64,000 nucleotides of DNA from Parapedobacter indicus (GTDB lineage Bacteria; Bacteroidota; Bacteroidia; Sphingobacteriales; Sphingobacteriaceae). Both the position numbers and the translations under genes were made by a program. Below the pieces are notes generated by a model that was not told the origin of the DNA, did not search any database, and saw only the letters and a list, made by a program, of their open reading frames with translations. The stretch covers positions 496,001 to 560,000 of the forward strand of contig NZ_FOQO01000003.1 of the NCBI RefSeq assembly GCF_900113765.1, read 5' to 3'. Positions 46,600 to 56,518 of the stretch are shown here, in pieces; positions within the stretch are counted from its first letter, which is position 1; each line of letters begins with the position of its first letter.

Positions 46600-47331
46600 T
46601 CAACGAAGCCCCACCCTGATTAAAAGGAAAACTCCCACTAAGAGTAGGGCTATGTACACATACCTATAAAACTCGTTGCTTCCCAGTCTATTATTCAAAT
46701 ACCTTCCAAAAAATATTGCCGGAAGCGCCGCAGGAATGGCATATAAAAAATTGACAACTACGCTTCCAGATATCAGCCCCTTGTATGCATACCCGATGAT
46801 ACTCACCGTACTTGCTACGAAAAAATAGGCCTGTAAAGTCGCCCTGAACCGATTTGCACTCCATCTTTGCAATTTTCCATAAACAACCAAAGGCGGCCCG
46901 TTGATACCGTACGCTCCGCCAAAAACCCCGGATAGAAAACCACAGATGAAAAGCCACCACTGGTCATTAGTCACCTGATGCGGCCGTTCTTTTTCCAGAA
47001 GCGAATACAAGGAATGGAACACAAGTAATAATCCCAATACTAATTCAACCCAAAAATCGCTAGCAAAAAGCAATAGCATTAGGCCTACGGGAATTCCCGG
47101 CATAGCATATAAAATAAGCCATTTAGCACTTTGGAAATGAATTTTGCGATGATCCTGAATAACCACGATTACAGCAATCAAAACCGAAAGGAGTACGGAC
47201 AGGGGCACTGAAATTTCGATAGGCAAAAACAAAATCAGAAGTGGGACGGCTATGAGTGATTCTCCGAAGCCAAATGTCGATCTAACAAGTGTCGCAACAA
47301 AACTGATCAAAAGGACGAAAAATGTTGTCAT
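46600..47331 (-). CDS. TauE/SafE-family permease
   Basis: This 243-aa integral membrane protein has about eight hydrophobic helices arranged as two repeats, with the family motifs STFGFGESLIAVPLL (about 18-32) and SGVFGGAYGINGPPLVVY (about 134-151). TauE/SafE members export or import sulfite, sulfoacetate or related organic anions. It lies 63 nt downstream of PUL 2, in the same direction. The gene is somewhat more AT-rich than the PUL. Whether it is part of the PUL transcript and which anion it carries are open. Confidence 0.9.
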   Translation of the reverse strand: MTTFFVLLISFVATLVRSTFGFGESLIAVPLLILFLPIEISVPLSVLLSVLIAVIVVIQDHRKIHFQSAKWLILYAMPGIPVGLMLLLFASDFWVELVLGLLLVFHSLYSLLEKERPHQVTNDQWWLFICGFLSGVFGGAYGINGPPLVVYGKLQRWSANRFRATLQAYFFVASTVSIIGYAYKGLISGSVVVNFLYAIPAALPAIFFGRYLNNRLGSNEFYRYVYIALLLVGVFLLIRVGLR

Positions 47332-47394
47332 AATTCTTGCTGAAAATACGCAAAATCCGTCTTTCTGTCAAGAAAAAGTTGCCTTATTCCATGC

Positions 47395-49413
47395 TTACCT
47401 GACCAGCGGAAACTCAGATACACGCAACGTAGTACAACCGTAAGGGATCAGTGTAATCTCTTCAACCGGCGCATCACTGTGTCCGGTTGAATACGGCAGT
47501 GGACCGGTCATTTCGTTGTACAGTTGCCAGGAAGGAATCCGTTTTGCCTTGGTTTTGATCTCGATAGGTGCATTTTGGAAATTCCAGGGATATGTTCCTT
47601 GCTGCTTCTGCTCATCGATAACTACTTCGAAATGTTGTTGGATATCCTGCTCACGGAAGGCGACAATCCCGTAATTCCAGGGTGTAACGGAAGTAACTTC
47701 CTGATACGTGTTTCCATATCGGGTTCGTTCGGCATCGTCAAAGGTTTTTGTCTCCCAACTTTCTGCCATCTTCAATCCATATACCAATGGGCCACGTTCC
47801 ACGGCAATGGAGTTTTCATACCAACGGCTGGTCCTGATGTCCATCGGCAACGTCAGTTCCACCTGATCACCACTTTTCCAAGTGCGCCTGATTACCGCTA
47901 TTTCTCCGCCCTTCACATGTTGATCGGGAACACCGTTGATCGTAATCGCCGCTTGCCCACACCACGCTGGCACACGAAGATGCAGGGGAAACTCCACCGT
48001 TTTGTCTTTTTTATCAACCACGTGAATGGTAAACGTTAGCAGGTCATCCATTGGGTAATGGGTTTCTTCAACAATTTTTACAAGCGATCCGTTTCCAACT
48101 TTGGCAGTCACCTCAGATGGGGAGTAGACTAAGGCAGCTAAGCCATTGTCAGGCGTAGCATACCAGAGGTGTTGCGTAAATTTGGGCCATCCCTGGTGCA
48201 TGTTCGAGGCACAGCAGGGATAGCCTGTCAACAGCCCATATGTAACATCTGTACCACTGTGGTTGTGATCTTCGTAGAAATTACGGGCATGACGGGTAAT
48301 CATTACCTGATTCGCCTGTTGAAGATATTGTTTGTTCATGAAGTCATCCGTTATCTGAGTGGGAAGCGCATTGAAAGCAATGCGCTCCAAATGATCTGCA
48401 AAATCGAGGTCTCCGGTCACCTCCAACATCTTTTCCAGCGAGAACATTAGCTCAACCGAAGAGCAGAGCTCCGATCCCTGTGTTGGGTTATTGCCATGCA
48501 GCCCTTCGTCGCCGCCATACATGCCCTGGGGTTGTCCGTTATACTGCCGGATATCGGCAAATCCCTTCTTAACGGCATCCAGAAAGCGCTGTTCGGGTTG
48601 CTGCTGGTAGTAGATCACCGGTGCCTTAATGCCTTGGGCAAGATTGACGCAATGAATGGTATTGAAACGTGTCAGGTCGTCGCGATTCAGGAACATATCC
48701 ACAAAATCATAGCCCTGCTTATGCAACAGCTCTCCCAGATCTAGGAGAAACGGTTCACCGGTAAGGTTGTAAAGCCAGTATACCGCCTGTAAATTATCAC
48801 TGGCACGGTATTCTGCCCAGAACGTCCAGTTGCCCAACGGAACGGTTGGCAGCGTTTCCAGTTGATAACGGAAATACCTTGACATAAACGTGATAATGCG
48901 CGGGTCTCCCGTTGCGGAATAATACTGTTGCAGCACCTTGAGCATCACCATACGGGGCCACCAGTCGGCTGAATTATCCCGTTGCAGGCCCGCTTCGGGC
49001 GCATAATCTTTCGCTGGCCCGAAAAAGCCATTTTCCTGCTGGCTGCCAAGCGTCCATTCGATCCAAGGTTGGACTTTTTCCTTCAGTTCCTGATCGTCCA
49101 GCAGATAGGCCAGTGGCAAGAGACCATCAATCCAATAAGGCCCTCGTTCCCACTGATCGCCGTCGCCGCCAAGCCATCCATTGCGGGGTCCCATGACCGT
49201 CGGGTACAATTGATCCATCTGGCTGGACGCACCCCGTTTCTGCCGTTCGAGCATCTCCAGCAGCCATCCCTTGGCCTTAATGGCTCCTAGGGGCAGCTCC
49301 ATATAAGGTTTGCGCTTCAATGGATAGCGGTTATTGGGGTAGTGGTCGTTTGCTTTACCCCATGAACACAACAGGGGCATCAACAAGGATAGTGAGATGA
49401 ATTTGAGAAGCAT
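47395..49413 (-). CDS. GH127-type beta-L-arabinofuranosidase
   Basis: This 672-aa protein has a Sec-type signal (about 1-21) and an (alpha/alpha)6 catalytic domain of the DUF1680/GH127 type. The zinc-site pattern of GH127 is visible: Glu315 and Cys317 (GSELCSS) with the Cys pair 400-401 (GYPCCASNMHQGW); Glu303 is a candidate acid/base. In this family a zinc-bound Cys acts as nucleophile. A C-terminal beta-sandwich follows. The substrate would be a beta-L-arabinofuranose cap, as in RG-II or arabinans. It lies 3 nt after GH106 in PUL 2. Confidence 0.88.
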   Translation of the reverse strand: MLLKFISLSLLMPLLCSWGKANDHYPNNRYPLKRKPYMELPLGAIKAKGWLLEMLERQKRGASSQMDQLYPTVMGPRNGWLGGDGDQWERGPYWIDGLLPLAYLLDDQELKEKVQPWIEWTLGSQQENGFFGPAKDYAPEAGLQRDNSADWWPRMVMLKVLQQYYSATGDPRIITFMSRYFRYQLETLPTVPLGNWTFWAEYRASDNLQAVYWLYNLTGEPFLLDLGELLHKQGYDFVDMFLNRDDLTRFNTIHCVNLAQGIKAPVIYYQQQPEQRFLDAVKKGFADIRQYNGQPQGMYGGDEGLHGNNPTQGSELCSSVELMFSLEKMLEVTGDLDFADHLERIAFNALPTQITDDFMNKQYLQQANQVMITRHARNFYEDHNHSGTDVTYGLLTGYPCCASNMHQGWPKFTQHLWYATPDNGLAALVYSPSEVTAKVGNGSLVKIVEETHYPMDDLLTFTIHVVDKKDKTVEFPLHLRVPAWCGQAAITINGVPDQHVKGGEIAVIRRTWKSGDQVELTLPMDIRTSRWYENSIAVERGPLVYGLKMAESWETKTFDDAERTRYGNTYQEVTSVTPWNYGIVAFREQDIQQHFEVVIDEQKQQGTYPWNFQNAPIEIKTKAKRIPSWQLYNEMTGPLPYSTGHSDAPVEEITLIPYGCTTLRVSEFPLVR

Positions 49414-49416
49414 AGC

Positions 49417-52400
49417 CTATGGATTGTGATAGGGTCTTGAATGTTGTTGTACGTCGAGTGTCACCGGCCCCAGCAATCCAGACGCCCTCAGGGGCGAATC
49501 TGCTCCGGGCCCGGCGATTGTCCACGTTTTGCGTTCGTTCTCGGGCTGTTGGGCATCGTAAACGAGACGGTTGAACCACGTGCTGGTCACCTCAACGGTA
49601 AGCGTATTTTCACCAGCTTGAAGCTGATCGGTCACGTCAACGCGGTAAGGAGGCGCCCACAACGTGACGGGTTGACCTCCGTTGATCGCTACGACGGCTG
49701 CCATATCCACATCCCCCAAGTTGAGGATATATTGCTGACCCGGCTCTATTTTGTCGATGTCGATGGTGGTTGTGTAGGTTGCCGTGCCGGAAAAAGCCTT
49801 TCCCTCTGCCGAGATATCCAGGTCTTTCCAAGGTTTGAGATCGGTCAGTTGTAGTGCCTCCGGTGCACCCCACCCCGCGGGGAATGCCAGTGTCCACGAT
49901 CCCGAAACCGGTAGCGATGAAACCGCCTCGCTTTGCGGTACTGCCGGGGGTTTCCCGTTGCCACCTTTACGGAAAACGACAAAACATGAACCGGCACGAG
50001 CCAAGTCGAGCTTGACGGTGGTCCGGTCTCCGTGACGTTGGCTCTCAGCCGCCATGCTGCGCCCGGTTACGGGGTCCCACAATTCCACCACCTCTCCGTT
50101 GCTGCGGAAATCGAGCGTACCCTGGAATCCGCTCCCTTTCGGTGCGGTGACGAAATACCAGTCGGCCCCTTCTGCCTGGCGATGTACCCACAGGGCATCC
50201 CCTCCGATGACATCGGGTGCGATATTTAACGCAGACAGCGCGTCCTCCAGGGATGTACCCGAGAAAACAATTCCTTTCCCGACTTTCCGCATTCCCTTGC
50301 TGCCTGCCGTTCCCCATATATCGCTCACCACTGCATCGAAGCGCCGTTGAGCATCGTCGCCACCTGAAAGCGTCGCTAGCCCCAAGGGGGCATCGCCGAT
50401 TACCGTAGCGCCATCGCGGACCAATGAGCGTATTTTCTCCAGCGTCTGTGGCAGCATACGCGGCGATTCGGGCAACCAAAGAACCCGGTAGCTAACGCCC
50501 TCGGGTGTTACCAGTAACCCATTTTCTACCGCCAAACGGTTCAACAGGATATCCGGATTGCAATAATCGTATTTAAAGCCTTCGGGGAATGGAGCATTCT
50601 GGTAAGGTTTGTGGTTGATCTCATCACCAAGATACCAAAGCACATCCGATACCGGTTTGCCACGCTCCAGCAAGTAGCTGCATCGCGATAGGTAGTTGGT
50701 GAATTCCGGCATAAACTTCCACCAGGTTTGGCCCCGCAAAAAGGGTGTACCAATCTTGGCCCCAAAGGAAGTGCCCGGCGGAAGAAACGGTGTTTGCGGA
50801 TTGTGTGTATAGGTATGGAACACCAAGTGGGTAACGCCCTGCGTACTGTTGAAATTGGCAACTTCCTTCAACATCTCAAAATGTTCGTCCCAGGTCAAAT
50901 CAAACGAGGTAAACGACTCGGCCGCCACACGGGTCTTGCCATACAGCCTCGCTGCGGAAGCTGTGGGCCGGATGGGCTTGAAATTGGTTGAGCCCACAAA
51001 TCCATCTGTCATCGGTTGCCAGAATTCACACATCGGTACGTCCGCATATTTAAAAAATTCCATGATATCGGCCGGAAAAACATCGCCGGCAGCCGTTTCA
51101 AAGGTAATGTTTAATCCGTTTTCATGGGCTAATTCCGACATACGCCCATAAAAATTATGGGTAAAAAGATCATTGATGGTTGCCCGCCAATCGTATAGAA
51201 AACGGGTAGATGTTCCATGGTCTTTGATAACATAACCGAACAACGCGGGTAACCATTTACGGAGCGGATAGTTACTGACCCGGTTAAATTCATTTTCCAT
51301 ATCTTCTGTCCAGGTTTGGGTATAACACTCCCAACTATCTATCAGCATCCCATCCAATAATCCGTCCGCAAGCGGCCCATCTTCACCGATAAGCCTTCCA
51401 ATGTAACCTGCAAATTGTGCGTTGGGCCCGGCTTTGGAGAGCTTGTTGGCTTCCCACCCGGTGCCCTCCGGAGGCGCTGGACCGTTTTTTTGCCCCGTAT
51501 TAACATGACCGATACGTAATATGGTCCATTTGCCCGCTGGAGCTTTCCAATTCAGATGGCCATTTTGATCCATTTGATCAGAAATATCTAAAATCTTATC
51601 AGGCGAAATAAATGCCTCTGCTGACTGATCCGGAAACCGCCCCGTACGCTCGATCGCCCGCAAGGTCCATGCCGCCTCTGATTCCCAGCTATGTTTACGT
51701 GCAGCTGAAAAAAGACGAAGTGATGAAAGTGCCATAGGATGTTTATTGACAAAAGAAATCCGATACGTTTTTACATCCGGGATTTCAGAACATGCCAATG
51801 TGATGGGTTTGTCATCCTGTGAATTTGCCTGTGGCATTTCGACATCCAGTATCTCTCTTAATGTTCCATCAGCCAGAACAGCCTTAATGCTAACGGTCAC
51901 TCCGGGTTCATGGCACTGTGCGTGATTAAAGCTGTTAATACTGGGAAACTCTACCGAACGCAGTAAAACAGGTTCAGCAAATGTCACTTCAACCCACTGA
52001 GGCTGATCCGGAGTAGTCGGTGCAAATCTAATTGGCTTTTCAGCCTTTCCCAAAAAATAATCATTCCATGACGTTTCCGTATTGCTTTTAATAAACTTCG
52101 GCGCCAAAGGTTCTCCCGTGTCATCGGCCGGTGTCGGAAAAGCCAATACCGCAACACTTTTGTAGTTACGCCAAGGTTCATCGCTCGGCTGTGGCATATC
52201 CAATACTTGCTTGATATCCGTACCTCCCGTTACATCCGTACGACTCCACACCAAGTGGCGCATCGCATTTTCAGGCTCAATCCACGGCCCCCCAGAAGTA
52301 GCCCAGCCTGGGCAATTCAGCTTGGTGAGCCGCAGTCCCAACCGACGGCACTCCGCTGCCGTATGCCGTACGGCGTCGTCCCAGTTTTCGCTTAGACTTG

Positions 52401-52737
52401 TAATTTGAGGTTCAACTCCCGGCCACGGCCCCCCGAACTGTCCATGGAACAGTTGAATACCGGAAATTCCAGCTTTTGCTATAGCTTCAAGATCCCTTGT
52501 AATTCCCTCTTTCGACATGTTTCCACCAATATAATGGAACCACGTTTCGGGACGGTAAAGTTTAGTCGGCGTTTGGAACAACTTTTCATCGTGTTCCCCA
52601 AATCGACGATCAACCTCTTCCCAAGAAGGAAAAAAGGGTGTTTCTGTAACCTGTGCAATCAAACGAAACCCACCTGCAAGAAAAAGTACAATCGTTGCGG
52701 AGAGAAGTATCGGTAATTTAATATATTTCATTTTCAT
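49417..52737 (-). CDS. GH106-type alpha-L-rhamnosidase
   Basis: This 1106-aa secreted protein (signal about 1-29) matches the large GH106 family: ETWFHYIGGNMSKEGITRDL near residue 65, LNCPGWATSGGPWIEPENAM near 140, a central TIM-barrel and a C-terminal beta-sandwich/jelly roll (about 970-1090, ATYTTTIDID and NRLVYDAQQPENERKTW). GH106 enzymes are calcium-dependent inverting alpha-L-rhamnosidases acting on rhamnogalacturonan and ulvan-like glycans. It is the second enzyme gene of PUL 2, 38 nt after the six-hairpin enzyme gene and 3 nt before GH127. Confidence 0.88.
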   Translation of the reverse strand: MKMKYIKLPILLSATIVLFLAGGFRLIAQVTETPFFPSWEEVDRRFGEHDEKLFQTPTKLYRPETWFHYIGGNMSKEGITRDLEAIAKAGISGIQLFHGQFGGPWPGVEPQITSLSENWDDAVRHTAAECRRLGLRLTKLNCPGWATSGGPWIEPENAMRHLVWSRTDVTGGTDIKQVLDMPQPSDEPWRNYKSVAVLAFPTPADDTGEPLAPKFIKSNTETSWNDYFLGKAEKPIRFAPTTPDQPQWVEVTFAEPVLLRSVEFPSINSFNHAQCHEPGVTVSIKAVLADGTLREILDVEMPQANSQDDKPITLACSEIPDVKTYRISFVNKHPMALSSLRLFSAARKHSWESEAAWTLRAIERTGRFPDQSAEAFISPDKILDISDQMDQNGHLNWKAPAGKWTILRIGHVNTGQKNGPAPPEGTGWEANKLSKAGPNAQFAGYIGRLIGEDGPLADGLLDGMLIDSWECYTQTWTEDMENEFNRVSNYPLRKWLPALFGYVIKDHGTSTRFLYDWRATINDLFTHNFYGRMSELAHENGLNITFETAAGDVFPADIMEFFKYADVPMCEFWQPMTDGFVGSTNFKPIRPTASAARLYGKTRVAAESFTSFDLTWDEHFEMLKEVANFNSTQGVTHLVFHTYTHNPQTPFLPPGTSFGAKIGTPFLRGQTWWKFMPEFTNYLSRCSYLLERGKPVSDVLWYLGDEINHKPYQNAPFPEGFKYDYCNPDILLNRLAVENGLLVTPEGVSYRVLWLPESPRMLPQTLEKIRSLVRDGATVIGDAPLGLATLSGGDDAQRRFDAVVSDIWGTAGSKGMRKVGKGIVFSGTSLEDALSALNIAPDVIGGDALWVHRQAEGADWYFVTAPKGSGFQGTLDFRSNGEVVELWDPVTGRSMAAESQRHGDRTTVKLDLARAGSCFVVFRKGGNGKPPAVPQSEAVSSLPVSGSWTLAFPAGWGAPEALQLTDLKPWKDLDISAEGKAFSGTATYTTTIDIDKIEPGQQYILNLGDVDMAAVVAINGGQPVTLWAPPYRVDVTDQLQAGENTLTVEVTSTWFNRLVYDAQQPENERKTWTIAGPGADSPLRASGLLGPVTLDVQQHSRPYHNP

Positions 52738-52775
52738 ACAAAAACAGTTTGATTTATGAAGCTAATCATCATCAC

Positions 52776-54866
52776 TTACAATGCTGGCTTTAATCCTTCC
52801 CATTTCACCACCCATGAACCATCATCGGGGAATCCAGGCGCATCTGTATCGGGGCCTCCATCCCAGCCCGCCGCCATCATAGCCACCGCATACAACAGTC
52901 CGCCATTGCCCGGGAAATAAGGGAAAGGCGCACGGCCACCCCCCACCAATCCGTGCTCGTCAAACAAAAATGCCGGGTACTCCAGCAGGTAGTCGACGGC
53001 CCGCTCAGGCTGCCCCAATCTCGCTGCTGCCATAGCCAGCATCGGAAAATCCCAGCCCCATGTTTCGTGAAGTTTCCATTCCTGATGTACTTTTTCGAGG
53101 GTTCTCCCCATGGTTGGAACATCCACGCCGTCGCCGGGGAGCATGCCAAATGCCCCGATCAGCGCAGGATGTTCCCAATTGTACTCCGTCCACATCTTCT
53201 CGATCCCTTCATGGGTAACATATACGCCGTCGTCAATCGGTAGCGGAGAAAGTTTATCCAGCACGTCATCCCATTTCTTATCGCGCGGCAGTTTCATCCG
53301 TTCTTTCCAGGTTTGCGCCGTGCGCAGGCCGAACCTCCAATAGGCCAATTCAAACGTTGGATTGATCGTCGTACGCGGATCGGTATTCTCCGAGACGATG
53401 TAAACCGGTGGCCCGAGCACATACCGGTCTTTTGTCGCATCGTAATGCGCAAAGTCGGCCATGAATTCAGCGGATGCAAATACTACTTCTTTCCATTTAT
53501 CCAATGTGGCCGGGGTGGGATGCAACCGATAGTCCTGTTCCGCAAAGAAAATGGGGTGCGGCTGCTGCCAGATTAACGTCGCATGAACGGGATGGGGCCA
53601 GTCCCTGTCCAGATCGGCTGTACATTTTGGCCACCTCGCCCCTTTGTAGCCCTGCTCTTCTGCGCGCGCTGTGGAGGTGGACAAAAAATCGGGGTAAACA
53701 TGCAGGCTTCTGTTAAATAGCGGCCAGCGGTCCCATAGCGCAAAATGAGCACCATGCCACCAGATCATCTCAAAATGAAAACGGCCATACCAACCGTTAT
53801 TGACCAATCCACTCTCCTGCGGCGGCCAGCTGCCTGCTTCATTTACTTTCATCACATACTGTGATAAAACAATCCGGCGTTCCAGCTCTTTCCAACGGGG
53901 GTCGGCACTTTCCGACAGGTCAATGGCTGCACCGGACTTCCAGTAATCGTTCCACGATGTTTCGGAAGATTGGCGGCATTCCGAAAAATTCAATCGGGTT
54001 TCCACACTTGGGTCGTCGCTAAATGCAAAAACAAACTCCAGCGTATTCCCCGATGACGGCACCAACTGAAAATCGTGCTTGCCTACCTCATGAAAACCTG
54101 CTTCCGTCATCCAGCTTACGGAAACGCCGTAATCGGTATCGTCCAACGTGCGCACAAGGCGTGCGAATTTGCCCTCAGCGGTAACCCATTTCGTGGTGTG
54201 TACATCGGGCTGATCGAACGTACTGTTTACCTGCTGACTTCCATCCGGATAGGGAAAAGAAAAGGCAACGGCAATCTGTCCGCTTTCTACCAGTCCGGAC
54301 GTAATCTGCACACCAATGGCATCCTTTTCGCCGTGACTCAATGTCGTTACCCGGACCGGAGTCCCTTCCAATTCGAACGTGCTGGTGATTGTGCCTGCCC
54401 ACAGATCCGTTTCCTGCCGGGTATTCGCCAGATCTTCCAACGAGGCAAGGGTACCATCTGATTTTTTCAACACCAACCCGATCCGGCCCAGATTGAGCGA
54501 GTGGGGATTGCCGGCCAGCCAGGCAGATAACTCCGGGTGATCTTCATCCCAGTCGTCATAGCGAACCTGCCTACCATACGTATCCCACATTTTCCCGTTG
54601 AAATCTTTGATGTCAAGGCCTTTGGGAAGCGGAAAGCTATGCCATCCCCAATGTGCCATCGTCGCATGCGTTACGAATGTCTGGAGACCGGTGATATCCA
54701 CGCCGAACGCAAATTCGCCATTGCCTACCTGCGCCGGACTTCGCGGGTTATTTTTTTCAGTGATGATCCGATGGCGGTTTACCACCGCTTCGCGGTCTAT
54801 CCTGTCATTCCCGCATCCGACGAGCGGCAGTAAAAGAATCAACGATAAAAAAGTGTGTCGTATCAT
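52776..54866 (-). CDS. Six-hairpin glycosidase-like lipoprotein (GH65/GH95-type fold)
   Basis: This 696-aa protein has a lipoprotein signal (lipobox LLVG-Cys18). The N-terminal half is a beta-sandwich (about 30-280), then an (alpha/alpha)6 domain with the block YGRFHFEMIWWHGAHFALWD (about 365-385) and WKLHETWGWDFPMLAMAA (about 600-617). This two-domain build resembles GH65/GH95 proteins and many unassigned six-hairpin enzymes; I cannot assign a family or linkage. It is the first enzyme gene after susD in PUL 2 (13 nt), so it probably acts early on the imported glycan. Confidence 0.75.
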   Translation of the reverse strand: MIRHTFLSLILLLPLVGCGNDRIDREAVVNRHRIITEKNNPRSPAQVGNGEFAFGVDITGLQTFVTHATMAHWGWHSFPLPKGLDIKDFNGKMWDTYGRQVRYDDWDEDHPELSAWLAGNPHSLNLGRIGLVLKKSDGTLASLEDLANTRQETDLWAGTITSTFELEGTPVRVTTLSHGEKDAIGVQITSGLVESGQIAVAFSFPYPDGSQQVNSTFDQPDVHTTKWVTAEGKFARLVRTLDDTDYGVSVSWMTEAGFHEVGKHDFQLVPSSGNTLEFVFAFSDDPSVETRLNFSECRQSSETSWNDYWKSGAAIDLSESADPRWKELERRIVLSQYVMKVNEAGSWPPQESGLVNNGWYGRFHFEMIWWHGAHFALWDRWPLFNRSLHVYPDFLSTSTARAEEQGYKGARWPKCTADLDRDWPHPVHATLIWQQPHPIFFAEQDYRLHPTPATLDKWKEVVFASAEFMADFAHYDATKDRYVLGPPVYIVSENTDPRTTINPTFELAYWRFGLRTAQTWKERMKLPRDKKWDDVLDKLSPLPIDDGVYVTHEGIEKMWTEYNWEHPALIGAFGMLPGDGVDVPTMGRTLEKVHQEWKLHETWGWDFPMLAMAAARLGQPERAVDYLLEYPAFLFDEHGLVGGGRAPFPYFPGNGGLLYAVAMMAAGWDGGPDTDAPGFPDDGSWVVKWEGLKPAL

Positions 54867-54879
54867 TCGGCGCTTTTAT

Positions 54880-56508
54880 TTAGTATCCTTCGTTCTGCGT
54901 TAACGAGTTCAAGCTTTTTTCAACCTCTGCACGGGGAATCGGAAGCCGGTAGTGCTTTTCCTGGAAATTGCGCTCGTTGGAAAGCACGCCTATCGAATAG
55001 GTTTTGGCACCATTCGGCTGTTTCCGTATCGTGATTTTCAGCAAATCCTGATTTTCCGTTTGCTCGGCAATCATCCAACGTCGCACGTCAAAGAAACGAT
55101 GTTCTTCATAGGCGAGTTCCACCCGCCGCTCGTTATAGATCCGTGCGCGCAGCTGTTCGCCTGTGTCCGTTACAGGTGGCATCTGTACGCTTTCCCGTGC
55201 CCGGACTTGATTGAGATAATTGCGTGCCGTTGCCTCGTCACCCAATTCAAATGCGGCCTCCGCATAATTGAGTAAGATCTCCGCGTACCTGAAATAAATC
55301 CACGGATTGGTGGGCCGTTCCGTATTTCCGGTAGGAGGTATACGCTCGATCAAAAACTTTTTCAGGGCATAGCCGGTAAGTGAGGCATTCCAAGGCTGCA
55401 CGCTGCTTTCGGGTGAATCCAGTCCTCCCACAAATGTTTCGGTCTCACGTCCCATCCATAGGGCGCCATCGTGGAGGATGGTGGCATAAAAGCGCGGATC
55501 CCGGCCTGCATAGGGATTGTTTGGATCGTAGCCCGATTGGGAATTTACCGTCAAGTTACCGTTATCCTGCACAATGTAAGGACTTAATCCGGTGGCTTTC
55601 ATCTCATAGGCGTTAACTAAGTTTTGGGTAGGTCCTTGGTAATTCCCTCCTTCATCCCCATTTCGTCCATTTTTCCAGTTATAATCGGTAGCGTTGCCCT
55701 GGGTGAAATACCGTGCCCAGATAATCTCATCGTTATCTTTCAGGAATAATTCCTGGTAATCCGGGTACAATGTATACGCTTCCAATAATGCTGCCGATGC
55801 GTCAAAAGCCCTTTGCCACTTAGCCCGGTCGTTTGAGGGGTTGTTCAATTTACTGGCGGCATACAGGAGCACTCGGGACTTGAGTGCCTTACACGCATCT
55901 CCCGATGCCCTGCCTGATTCGCTCGCGGGTTGTTTCGCCGGCAACAGCTGAATCGCCTCATCCAATTCACTGACAATAAAGTCCACACAGGCATCGTAAG
56001 AATCCCGCGATAAGGTGTAATCCTCGTTCAATTCGTATATTTTGGTAATGATGGGTACCCCTCCATACCGCCAGATCAGGTTAGCATATACGCATGCCCG
56101 AAGAAATTTCATTTCTCCTTTCATCAACGCTTTCTGACTTTCATCAATCGGAGACTCATCGATCTTAGCGAAAAAAACATTCATATTTCTGACCTGGCTG
56201 AACCCCAGCTGCCAATAGTTCACCCTTCCGGAAAGTTGGGTGATGTTATCCGCGGTCACTTCTCCCCGCTGCAAAACAAACATGTTTCCATGGTTATGCA
56301 AATCGTAAGACTCATCGCTCGCCGCAGCAAATACATCATCGACATAACCATGCAATACGGCATTATAATTCGCATTCACATACAGTTGAATCAAGGCAGG
56401 GTCAGCCCAGGTATCATCTTCTGATAATTTGTCCAGCGGTTTCAAATCCAAAACGTTACACGAAGACAGGATGATCAATATCCCGAATATATAAATAAAC
56501 TTTTTCAT
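54880..56508 (-). CDS. susD: SusD/RagB-type outer-membrane glycan-binding lipoprotein (PUL 2)
   Basis: This 542-aa protein has a lipoprotein signal (LILSS-Cys18, then NVLDLKPLDKLSEDDTWAD, very typical of SusD). It has TPR-like helices and the conserved C-terminal block FRYAEILLNYAEAAFELGDE and ELAYEEHRFFDVRRW (about 415-480). It lies 10 nt after susC. It forms the surface lid of the SusC channel. The symbol is at family level. Confidence 0.96.
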   Translation of the reverse strand: MKKFIYIFGILIILSSCNVLDLKPLDKLSEDDTWADPALIQLYVNANYNAVLHGYVDDVFAAASDESYDLHNHGNMFVLQRGEVTADNITQLSGRVNYWQLGFSQVRNMNVFFAKIDESPIDESQKALMKGEMKFLRACVYANLIWRYGGVPIITKIYELNEDYTLSRDSYDACVDFIVSELDEAIQLLPAKQPASESGRASGDACKALKSRVLLYAASKLNNPSNDRAKWQRAFDASAALLEAYTLYPDYQELFLKDNDEIIWARYFTQGNATDYNWKNGRNGDEGGNYQGPTQNLVNAYEMKATGLSPYIVQDNGNLTVNSQSGYDPNNPYAGRDPRFYATILHDGALWMGRETETFVGGLDSPESSVQPWNASLTGYALKKFLIERIPPTGNTERPTNPWIYFRYAEILLNYAEAAFELGDEATARNYLNQVRARESVQMPPVTDTGEQLRARIYNERRVELAYEEHRFFDVRRWMIAEQTENQDLLKITIRKQPNGAKTYSIGVLSNERNFQEKHYRLPIPRAEVEKSLNSLTQNEGY

Positions 56509-56518
56509 TGCTTCAGGT